From JABDMD01 sp965203475 (lineage in GTDB: Bacteria; Pseudomonadota; Gammaproteobacteria; UBA4575), in NCBI GenBank assembly GCA_965203475.1, contig OZ241890.1:2108001-2172000 (forward strand): 64,000 nt of DNA, in the 5' to 3' direction. Below, piece by piece: positions 52,459-60,065 of this stretch. The notes beneath the pieces are model-generated. The model worked only from the letters and a program-made list of their open reading frames with translations, searched no databases and was not told the origin of the DNA. The position numbers were made by a program, and so were the translations under genes. The number at the start of each line of letters is the position of its first letter. The stretch's first letter is position 1.

Positions 52459-54095
52459 TAATGTACCTCCTCTTTTTCAAAGAAGTATTTAAGAACACTT
52501 TGTTCTGATAGTTCTTCTTTTGGTAATTCGGCTTGTAAAATTCCTCTATGCATAACATATGCACGATGAGCGAGGTGTAAAATTTCTGGTAAGTCTGAAG
52601 AAATAAGTATCACCCCAGACCCTGCTTCACATAATTCTGCTATAAATTTATAAATCAACATCCTTGCACCAACATCCACTCCTACAGTTGGTTCATCAAA
52701 AATAAATAGTTTTACTTTGCGTGCTAATGCTTTTCCTATTAGTGCTTTTTGCTGGTTCCCTCCAGAAAAATGTTCAACATCACGTTCAATATTTGGTGGG
52801 CTTAAATCAAGTTTCTCGGATAAGTCGTTTACTTGTTTCTTCTCATTCGAACGCTTTAAAAAAAGTTTTCCTGAAAATAATTCCATTCCAAGTGATGGGA
52901 GCACAATATTCTCACGAACATTTTGAACCATGACTAAACCTTCTTCGCGTCTATCTGAGGGTACGTAGTACAACCCACGATCTAACATCGCACGTGGATT
53001 TAAGTTATTTATATGTCGATTACTGCTGTAGACAGTGTTACCACAAAAATCAATTTTTCCACTCTCTATATGTTCTAGACCAAATGAGGCTCTTCCGATT
53101 TGAGATTTTCCAGAGCCAACGAGACCAGCAATTCCCACTACTTCGCCCGCACGGATATTGACGCTTACATTTTTTAGAACTTCATTGTGTAAAGTAAGAT
53201 TTTCAATTTTTAATAGAGGTTTATTTGGTTTAGATTTAATTTCTGGGAAAATTTTATCGATAATTCGCCCCGTCATTAACTCGACTAATTTTTCTTCACT
53301 AGCTTCTTTAACAGGGATTGTTGAAATAAATTTCCCATCCCGAAGGACCGTAATTCGATCACCAATTCGCTGTATTTCATTGATTCTGTGCGTAATGTAT
53401 ATAATTCCTATGCCTTCTTTTTTTAATTCCTCAATTTTTGTAAACAATTGATCCGTTTCACGTTCTGTGAGAGATGCGGTTGGCTCATCCAAAATTACCA
53501 ATGAAGGTTTTGTTCTAAATGCTTTTGCAATTTCTACCATCTGTTGTTCAGCTCGAGATAAATACATAACCAATTTATTAGGCTCCAAAGGAAATCCTAA
53601 TTTAGATAGGGTTTCATTGGCTTGATCTCTTAAAGTGTTTTTATCTAAAAATGGCCCTTTAACAGATTCTGATCCTAGAAATAAATTTTCTTGAACCGAC
53701 AGTTGAGGAATAATTGAAAATTCTTGAAAAACTGCACTAATACCTAAGTCTCGTGCATGTTGAACTGATTGAAGCTCTATTTTCTCACCATTGAAAAATA
53801 ATTTACCTTTGCTTTGTTTATGCACTCCCGCAATTATTTGTATGAGAGTTGATTTGCCAGCGCCATTTTCTCCAAATAAAACGTGAACTTCTCCATTCTT
53901 GATATCAAGACTGACTTTATCTAGCGCTAGGGTGCCAGGAAATTTTTTAGTGATATTTTCAACACGTAATAATGGCGATTGAATTTGTTCTGGATTTGCT
54001 GAGTTAGATACATGGTCTGTCGACTGACGAGGCTTTGTATCAGTCGACATAACCATGTTGCTTTTCTCTGCACCTATAAGGGCTTGCGCAGACAT
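52458..54095 (-). CDS. Ribose-type ABC transporter ATPase
   Basis: The 545-residue protein has two fused nucleotide-binding domains, as in RbsA. The first Walker A is GENGAGKST (about residue 76); the second is GLVGSGKSQ. Walker B segments are VILDEPTASL and FIFDEPTVGVD. ABC signatures are LSRAEQQ (first, degenerate) and FSGGNQQ (second). An N-terminal extension of about 35 residues is not part of the fold. It lies 37 bp after the binding-protein gene. Confidence 0.93.
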   Translation of the reverse strand: MSAQALIGAEKSNMVMSTDTKPRQSTDHVSNSANPEQIQSPLLRVENITKKFPGTLALDKVSLDIKNGEVHVLFGENGAGKSTLIQIIAGVHKQSKGKLFFNGEKIELQSVQHARDLGISAVFQEFSIIPQLSVQENLFLGSESVKGPFLDKNTLRDQANETLSKLGFPLEPNKLVMYLSRAEQQMVEIAKAFRTKPSLVILDEPTASLTERETDQLFTKIEELKKEGIGIIYITHRINEIQRIGDRITVLRDGKFISTIPVKEASEEKLVELMTGRIIDKIFPEIKSKPNKPLLKIENLTLHNEVLKNVSVNIRAGEVVGIAGLVGSGKSQIGRASFGLEHIESGKIDFCGNTVYSSNRHINNLNPRAMLDRGLYYVPSDRREEGLVMVQNVRENIVLPSLGMELFSGKLFLKRSNEKKQVNDLSEKLDLSPPNIERDVEHFSGGNQQKALIGKALARKVKLFIFDEPTVGVDVGARMLIYKFIAELCEAGSGVILISSDLPEILHLAHRAYVMHRGILQAELPKEELSEQSVLKYFFEKEEVH

Positions 54096-54132
54096 TTATT
54101 GACTCCAATTTCAAAATTCTAAAGATTAATCT

Positions 54133-55308
54133 TTAGTCGACTTTAAATACTGGAGTCCAGCCATCAGGCGCAAGTGTAGATGCAGGGTCAAAGTCGTTGT
54201 AATTTTCCTTTGTTACAACTGTTGGAACTGGTTGTACATGTTCTGTTATACGGTCAGGATTTCCATGTTCAGGAGTTCCTCCTGTTGACATTGAGTGACC
54301 TTCAAGTATTCGTACTGCCTGATCAATTGCAATTTGACCTTGAAGTACCATGTGATCAGTTGGAGCCATATCCATACGTCCTTGCTTTAGCAGAATATGT
54401 GAACCTGTGTTGTAGTAATAGGCGACTAATCGAGTCGTATCTTGAATTCCTCGATCGCGCACTACTCCAACAGCTGCCTCAATTGTGGGTGTTGCACCTA
54501 CAATGTAGTTCAAATCAGTAGTACCCCCGGATGTGCGTGATGCAACTACATCCTCAACTAGTTTTAGTTGAATGCTTTTACCTGTATCTCCCCATTTAGT
54601 TGCAATTATTTCAACATCACTTCCTTTTACAGCATCATGACATCCTTGATCTCCTGCTACAGACCATGCAGCCCCAGGAGGGCCAGGAAACCATGCTGCA
54701 GATGTTTTCCCACTACCTTCGGGATGTTTTTTTGCAATCCAGTCACAAGCAAGAAAGCCCAGTAAGTACCAACTTTCCAAAATTTTTGCATCGACTTGAG
54801 TTCCGATTCCATTTACTAAATCGATAACTGGAATACCTTTAGCACGAATTTCATCAACTTGATTGATATTACCTTTTCCAGAGATCGCAGATAAAATTAG
54901 AATATCTGCACCAGCTGAAATGCAATCTTCAACTTGACGTAATTGCCTTTCTAAATTTGTATAACCGCCCGCTTCAAGCAAAGTAACTTTCTGTCCAAGT
55001 CGCTCTCCTTCTGAGATTATTCCATATCCAACACCTACCCAATATGAATCTTTCATATGGGGGAATGAAACACAAATATTGTGTTTTTTCTTTACGTCTT
55101 CAGGATTTAATGGAACATAATCAGCAGGTGGAAGTTTAGCTGCATTATTTTCAGGTAATGCCCAGCATTCATCACTTCCATCTGTGCACGATGGATTATA
55201 TGGGTTTACTTTCGCAGGCCACCAATCTTTTGCATTTACTGTGGATGCTAAAATGATTGTTAATGCAAATATAATTGATAAGCCTGTTTGTTTTAATAAC
55301 AGTCTCAT
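54133..55308 (-). CDS. TorT-like periplasmic substrate-binding protein
   Basis: The 391-residue protein has a signal peptide (about 1-26, ending STVNA) and a sugar-type binding-protein fold. Similarity to TorT, the TMAO-sensing periplasmic protein, is clear in SFPHMKDSYWVGVGYG and LEAGGYTNLERQLRQVEDC. In contrast with E. coli TorT, this one sits in an ABC operon. The ligand could be TMAO or another methylated or small polar compound; I cannot tell which. Confidence 0.85.
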   Translation of the reverse strand: MRLLLKQTGLSIIFALTIILASTVNAKDWWPAKVNPYNPSCTDGSDECWALPENNAAKLPPADYVPLNPEDVKKKHNICVSFPHMKDSYWVGVGYGIISEGERLGQKVTLLEAGGYTNLERQLRQVEDCISAGADILILSAISGKGNINQVDEIRAKGIPVIDLVNGIGTQVDAKILESWYLLGFLACDWIAKKHPEGSGKTSAAWFPGPPGAAWSVAGDQGCHDAVKGSDVEIIATKWGDTGKSIQLKLVEDVVASRTSGGTTDLNYIVGATPTIEAAVGVVRDRGIQDTTRLVAYYYNTGSHILLKQGRMDMAPTDHMVLQGQIAIDQAVRILEGHSMSTGGTPEHGNPDRITEHVQPVPTVVTKENYNDFDPASTLAPDGWTPVFKVD

Positions 55309-55398
55309 AATGACTCACTCCTTCTTTATGTTTGTCTGCTTTCTATTAACTGGTGTTTTTTACTTATGAAAACACCAAATTTGTTAAATAATTTTTTC

Positions 55399-55746
55399 TT
55401 ATAAGACGCCTTTCTCACGTTGTCCCACATAAAACGCCAAACCAGATGAGTTTGATGAAAAAGTAACTGAAGTTCCCTTGTCAAAATATAAAATATCTCC
55501 AGGTTTTATTGTTTTACTTACACCGTTTTCAGTAATTGTCATTTCACCTTCAAGCATGACTTTGCATTCATCATAGCTATATGTGTAATCTAGAGGTTTG
55601 CCTGCTTCCATTCGAAACATTCCACAGGTAATGGGGGCACTTTTATTATTAGAGGAAACAACATCCTCAAGAAATACGTTTATGCCATCAATATTTAGTG
55701 ATGCAATTTCCATTGATTGGGCACTTTCAAAATGTTTCATAGCCAT
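55399..55746 (-). CDS. Small cupin protein (EutQ-like)
   Basis: The 115-residue single cupin barrel has motifs YSYDECKVMLEGEMTITENG and PGDILYFDKGTSVTFS, similar to the C-terminal domain of EutQ. The usual metal-binding His residues are largely absent (Tyr/Asp/Glu instead). It is the first gene of the cluster, 90 bp before the binding-protein gene. Its role is unknown; it could bind an intermediate or act as a small sensor. Confidence 0.78.
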   Translation of the reverse strand: MAMKHFESAQSMEIASLNIDGINVFLEDVVSSNNKSAPITCGMFRMEAGKPLDYTYSYDECKVMLEGEMTITENGVSKTIKPGDILYFDKGTSVTFSSNSSGLAFYVGQREKGVL

Positions 55747-55788
55747 ATTGAATCCTTTTTTTAATAAATGAATTATTTAGATTTGATC

Positions 55789-55808
55789 ATTAGGCTATTG
55801 CGCCTAAT
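55789..55808. promoter_or_regulatory. 20-bp dyad, possible LuxR-type operator
   Basis: Perfect arms ATTAGGC and GCCTAAT are spaced by 6 nt. It lies in the divergent region between the cluster and the LuxR-type gene, 43 bp upstream of the cupin start. The 20-bp symmetric shape fits a LuxR-family binding site. Confidence 0.55.
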
Positions 55809-55823
55809 AATTTAATTTTTTTT

Positions 55824-55843
55824 ATAATTATTGTTGTAATTAT
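55824..55843. promoter_or_regulatory. Second 20-bp dyad in the divergent region
   Basis: Arms ATAATTA and TAATTAT are spaced by 6 nt, the same 7-6-7 geometry as the dyad 35 bp away. It is AT-rich, so chance is more likely than for the first. Confidence 0.3.
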
Positions 55844-56016
55844 TTATAGTGAAAGTATTAAGGTATAAATTGAAGATTCATATGACAAAATTCACCTAAA
55901 GAAAGACGATTATTATGTTCAATATGACAAAAAATACCTATAGCATTGGAAGCTGGATTAAGTATATTTATTACGCATATTACAATTTATTTATTCACAA
56001 GAACTAAGCTACGGCA

Positions 56017-56811
56017 TTGCAAAATAATTTATTTGAAAACGAACCGCCTACAACCAAAGAACTTAAAAAGTTTTTTGTCGATGCCAATTTAAAGAATACG
56101 TCTAGAGAAACAATTGATTGTGCAGCGCACATGATATTAGTTATTGAGAGTCCGAAAGAAACTGTGCATGTAGGATTAGCGCATTTAGCGAATCGACTAA
56201 ACGTTTGTCGAGCAGATGCTGGTTTTGCAACACCAGATGCAGATACATACACACCAATTTCAGAATACTGCAGTGAAAATACATGCCCACCATCAATCGT
56301 AGGTTCTGTGCTGCCAAACCAAAATGAGTCAATGCAAAGAGTATGGAATAGCGCTTCGCCAGTAACTTATGAAAATGTAGAAGAGAATGAATTTTTACTG
56401 CTAATAAAACAAAAACTACTAGAACTAAAATGTAAATCTATGTTAATGCAAAGACTCGTTTGGAATGAAAAACTAATTGGAATCGCTTGTGTTGATCACA
56501 CAATCAATAATCATATATGGAATCAGGCAGAAATTGATTTTATGGAAAGATTTTGCACAAAATTTCTTGCACCATTAGCTGGTATTAGTAACTATTGGCA
56601 TAACCCAAAATTACATAACATGTTCAAAAAACCCAGTGATTCTGAATTAACCGCAATTCGTCTAGCATCGCAAGGAAAAAGTAGTAAACAAATCGCAACT
56701 GAATTAAATAAATCAGTACGAACTGTTGAAAATCAACTTCGGCATGCGCGCAAACGATTAAATGCACATAATTTGGCAGAGTTGATTAAAAAATGTGAGC
56801 CTTGGGTGTAA
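56017..56811 (+). CDS. LuxR-type regulator with GAF-like sensor domain, divergent from the cluster
   Basis: The 264-residue protein starts at TTG 56017; an in-frame stop at 56005 leaves no ATG. The N-terminal 190 residues resemble a GAF or autoinducer-binding domain (VHVGLAHLANRLNVCRADAG, WNEKLIGIACVDHTINN). The C-terminus is a LuxR HTH (TAIRLASQGKSSKQIATELN and VENQLRHARKRL). It is divergent from the minus-strand transporter-mgs cluster with 270 bp between them and is its likely regulator. Confidence 0.82.
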   Translation: MQNNLFENEPPTTKELKKFFVDANLKNTSRETIDCAAHMILVIESPKETVHVGLAHLANRLNVCRADAGFATPDADTYTPISEYCSENTCPPSIVGSVLPNQNESMQRVWNSASPVTYENVEENEFLLLIKQKLLELKCKSMLMQRLVWNEKLIGIACVDHTINNHIWNQAEIDFMERFCTKFLAPLAGISNYWHNPKLHNMFKKPSDSELTAIRLASQGKSSKQIATELNKSVRTVENQLRHARKRLNAHNLAELIKKCEPWV

Positions 56812-56911
56812 ACAATATTTGAATTGCGGTTAGTAAAAAATTCAAAAATATTGTTTGAAAATTATTATCTATGCTTGCAAATTAGTGCATCAAAATAGTA
56901 TGTCTTTAGAC

Positions 56912-56938
56912 TATCTGCTTTCGGCCAGAAACAGACGT
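56912..56938. repeat. 28-nt palindromic repeat, divergent copy
   Basis: This copy keeps the symmetric arms (TCTG..TTTC and GAAA..CAGA). It matches the TGTCCGCTT..AAGCGGACA unit at about 18 of 27 positions and has one base fewer. Confidence 0.45.
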
Positions 56939-57004
56939 TTACATTTAGTTAATATCTATGAAAAATTAATAACTATTCAGAAGTTGAAATCTTCACTCTG
57001 CAAT

Positions 57005-57142
57005 TTATACAATTTCCTGGGTTAAAATTATAAATTCTAAACAATCCTTTTTTTTCCAAAACATATAGCTTTCACAGTTTGGGCATTTTGCGTATTCAGT
57101 TATAAGTGCAAATATTACCGCTAAACCTGCGCATAGAAAAAA
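57005..57142 (-). pseudogene. Remnant of a small CxxC membrane protein
   Basis: A 45-codon open stretch on the minus strand encodes a hydrophobic helix (FFLCAGLAVIFALIT), then AKCPNCESYMFWKKK, and stops at 57005. No start codon is in frame, and a stop lies directly upstream. It resembles the helix plus CxxC design of the zinc-ribbon protein at 44799 but in reversed order. It may be a truncated gene. Confidence 0.3.
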
Positions 57143-57360
57143 CTAAAAACATAGTATCAAATGATTTTGTTAATGAGAAAATTACATGACAAATCGGCAT
57201 TGTTGCTAATACTAAAAGATATGAAGTTAATCGCAGGTATGACATTACAACGTGATATTTTGTATAACTTCCCATAATTAGTTTATATGAATTAGGCTGT
57301 ACGATAGATTTATAGCATGGTCCTCCAGTCGCTATGCTTATTTCCTAATTAAAATGTTAT

Positions 57361-57388
57361 ATGTCCGCTTTGGGTCGTTGGCGGTCAT
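57361..57388. repeat. 28-nt palindromic repeat
   Basis: This full copy begins ATGTCCGCTTTGGGTCG and ends GGCGGTCAT. It lies just downstream (in minus-strand sense) of the lipoprotein hydrolase gene. Confidence 0.65.
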
Positions 57389-57443
57389 GCTTTGAATATT
57401 TTTTATTGATAACAACATAATGGCTTCTACTATTAAGCCAACT

Positions 57444-59069
57444 TTAGGGCGCATCAAATAAAGCTTGCACCTCTTCCTTGAACCATTCTGAAGTTGAATC
57501 TATATGACCTAGATTTTCATTCTCTTCTATGTATATTTTATCAAATGGGCTTGATGCTTCTAAAATATCAATTGGTACATTATCAGTTGGATTAATTCCA
57601 GTCAGCATCAAAGCACTTGAAACCGGAATGAAAAGATTTGAGTCTTTGTCAGCTACAGCAGGATCAGTTAAAAAATTTCTGAATCCGTCACCTGCACCTT
57701 CTACTTGTTCGCGTAGTTGCCCTATAGTGTCACCAAGACCACCAGGATAGCCTTCTGAAAGTTGTAATGTTCCTGGAACGAAGAAGTTATTATCATCAAA
57801 CTTTCCAATCTCATCTTGCGCTTCATCTCTACCTTGTTTGACAATGCGTCTAACAGCGGGTCTTACAGTTGCATTATTAACAATACAAAATGGATGAGTT
57901 AAAATATTAACTTGAGCACTTGCAGCTTCTCTAAAATGATCCACCAAGCCATCTTCATCGTTAATGTTAATCCCATTGACATCCGCATCGACATCAGTGC
58001 TTGCGACTCTAACTAAGTCTCCCGATGTTTCAAGTGACCAGGCCTCTATTGAAATAAAAACGTCGAGGTTGATAGTAAATGTAAATGTATTTGGGCAAAT
58101 AAGTTTTAAATCATCTGGAACTTCTTCCGTTCTCGTTTGTGGTGGGAATGATTCAATTACTTCACCATCAAAATATTTAGTACCTGGCTTGGGTTCTTCG
58201 ATAACACCATCAGAGCGCCCACTCGATATCGCGACAGTTCTTGTATTGGTGGTTTGAATAAAACCTCCCAATACACCTTGAAGTTCGTTAATAAACAAGT
58301 CTTGAAAGCCGTCTGTCCAAGTTTGTGCATTATCACCTTGTGTATAGTGATAGATTAGAAGTTGTTTTGATGCATCAGTATTTAAATCATCTAATAAATC
58401 TCCTGCACCATCGTCCTTAAAAACGTCAGCTAAATATTGAGCACCAATTGGTATGTATGCACCTTGCTGTGGTGCATCAAGACTTATGTATAAATCTATA
58501 TTGTGTGCAACACCTTCCGTTTCCATACTTTGCAGTGCATATCTTGAAACAACTCCGCCCATACTAATACCAACAAGTGCAACGCGGTCACGACTAATAA
58601 TTTCATAACGCTTATTTACTAATTCAATGAGTGCACGAATAAATCCTGCATTTCGTTGAATATAATCCGCCCCCGTACTCCAACGCGTCATGATCAAATG
58701 ATAGTTAGGATTGTTAGCGGAATGACGCTTACAAGTGGCTTCCAATTCTCCGGGTGGCGGTTGTCTATCCACACTGCCTGGTGAAAACCCATTTACTACG
58801 ATGTAAAAAGAGTACGTACGATCCCCACGATTTGAACCTGGACACACATGCGCATAACCCGTTCCTTGTTCGCCCTCATAGAAATCTCTTGCAGTTACAT
58901 CAGTAAAGGTTTCCATCACTACAGTCGGCCGAGGATCTGGGGAGTCGCCATCGCCTTTTGGGCAGCCCCATAACATAAGGACAGCCAAACTTAGGCATAA
59001 AATCTGGGCCATAAATTTAGAAGATAAGAAGGTAAAAACGCGGCTGTGATTTCCTGAATAATAGAACAT
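57444..59069 (-). CDS. PGAP1/lipase-like alpha/beta hydrolase lipoprotein
   Basis: The 541-residue protein has a lipoprotein signal with lipobox LMLWGC. The nucleophile elbow GISMGGVVSRYALQS (about residue 175) is preceded by an oxyanion region and followed by SLDAPQQGAYIPIG, typical of secreted lipases and PGAP1-like esterases. The late His is probably in GHIDST near the end. Two ATG starts are possible (59069, 59012); the first supplies the positively charged n-region. Substrate unknown. It stands alone in the island segment. Confidence 0.72.
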   Translation of the reverse strand: MFYYSGNHSRVFTFLSSKFMAQILCLSLAVLMLWGCPKGDGDSPDPRPTVVMETFTDVTARDFYEGEQGTGYAHVCPGSNRGDRTYSFYIVVNGFSPGSVDRQPPPGELEATCKRHSANNPNYHLIMTRWSTGADYIQRNAGFIRALIELVNKRYEIISRDRVALVGISMGGVVSRYALQSMETEGVAHNIDLYISLDAPQQGAYIPIGAQYLADVFKDDGAGDLLDDLNTDASKQLLIYHYTQGDNAQTWTDGFQDLFINELQGVLGGFIQTTNTRTVAISSGRSDGVIEEPKPGTKYFDGEVIESFPPQTRTEEVPDDLKLICPNTFTFTINLDVFISIEAWSLETSGDLVRVASTDVDADVNGININDEDGLVDHFREAASAQVNILTHPFCIVNNATVRPAVRRIVKQGRDEAQDEIGKFDDNNFFVPGTLQLSEGYPGGLGDTIGQLREQVEGAGDGFRNFLTDPAVADKDSNLFIPVSSALMLTGINPTDNVPIDILEASSPFDKIYIEENENLGHIDSTSEWFKEEVQALFDAP

Positions 59070-59213
59070 AGAAACCAGCTTTTTATTGTTATTATTAACT
59101 ACATTCTAACGGTGATAATTGAAAACACCAGGGATAATAATATTTATTTTGTTTTTAATGCGTAAATACTAGTAAGTTGCATTAGATATTACGCATTAAC
59201 CAAACATCTAAAA

Positions 59214-59241
59214 ATGACTGCTTACGGCCCAAAGCGGACAT
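59214..59241. repeat. 28-nt palindromic repeat
   Basis: On the reverse strand this copy reads ATGTCCGCTTTGGGCC and ends AGCAGTCAT. It lies between the hydrolase gene and the small gene at 59350. Confidence 0.6.
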
Positions 59242-59349
59242 CGTCTTCCCGTTAATAAAATGGCAAATATCATTAGCAGCAACCAATACAAATGAGTCCA
59301 GAATTCTGTTTAAATATGGGTCATTGATAATATCAATGGGGATTGGGAA

Positions 59350-59766
59350 ATGAGCGAAGAATTACGGGCAACAGAAGAGTTTTCAGAAAGTGATGACGGT
59401 ACTAAAACACTTGGTTTTAATATTCCTGCTAAGGCGGGTGCTACCACTGTAGAAATTGTCTATCAATGGAAAGAGTTTGGTGAATACGGAATTTGGGTAG
59501 CACGTATATCTCCAGACTATCCATTACAAAGACGAAGGGAAGATCTTATGATGATTCAACATGGTGGTATGGGACGATCAACTTTTATGCCCATCCCCTT
59601 TTTTGATGCTGCAATAGAACGTCGATTTGGACTGAATAACATCATTACACGTATGTATATCGGAAAAGACGAGGGTGGAAATGATCAATCTGATTTTTGG
59701 TTAGAGTTATTGCAAAATGATAACTTGCAAGGTCAATTCTTTGTCCACGTTTACGATAATAGATAA
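59350..59766 (+). CDS. Small soluble protein, unrecognised
   Basis: The 138-residue protein has no signal or membrane helix. It starts at ATG 59350 after GGGGATTGGGAA. Content is mostly beta strands (KTLGFNIPAKAGATTVEIVY, YGIWVARISPDYPL). I do not recognise the family. It lies in the island segment between repeat copies. Confidence 0.5.
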   Translation: MSEELRATEEFSESDDGTKTLGFNIPAKAGATTVEIVYQWKEFGEYGIWVARISPDYPLQRRREDLMMIQHGGMGRSTFMPIPFFDAAIERRFGLNNIITRMYIGKDEGGNDQSDFWLELLQNDNLQGQFFVHVYDNR

Positions 59767-59809
59767 TTTGAAATACTGTATTTAAATATATAACACAAAT
59801 TATATTTTT

Positions 59810-59837
59810 TTGTCCGCTTTGGGTCATAAGCGGACAT
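59810..59837. repeat. 28-nt palindromic repeat
   Basis: This is a symmetric copy with arms TGTCCGCTT and AAGCGGACA around TGGGTCAT. It is about 120 bp from the tRNA 3' end, close to the right boundary of the segment. Confidence 0.65.
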
Positions 59838-59954
59838 TCGAGCACACATTAAATTTATCGTCAAAATCGGTAAATAGTTTGGTGGAAGAATGGTAGAAAA
59901 TAAATCTAAAGAGACATGCAGAGGAGGGCTAACCATATAACTAATTGTTTTAAT

Positions 59955-60031
59955 TGGTGGGCCCGGTAGGACTCGAACCTACGACCAAAGGATTATGAGT
60001 CCTCTGCTCTAACCAACTGAGCTACAGGCCC
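59955..60031 (-). tRNA. tRNA with CAU anticodon, probably Ile2
   Basis: The minus strand folds into a full cloverleaf of 77 nt with encoded CCA. The acceptor is GGGCCTG paired to CGGGCCC, the anticodon loop is CTCATAA and the T arm is GTAGG-TTCGAGT-CCTAC. The anticodon arm and variable region (CATAATCCTTTGGTCG) resemble tRNA-Ile2 (lysidine-modified) more than elongator tRNA-Met. Position next to rpoD supports this, because ileX lies near rpoD in E. coli. Confidence 0.95.
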
Positions 60032-60065
60032 TAACAATAATTAATTTATATTGGATTAGACTATT

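Larger units (their letters stand above)
56812..57443. other. Long non-coding stretch with repeats and a decayed reading frame
   Basis: These 632 bases hold no intact gene. They contain two palindromic repeat copies (56912, 57361). They also contain a remnant frame on the minus strand (57005-57142) that begins mid-helix and has a CxxC pair (KCPNCES). Confidence 0.55.
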
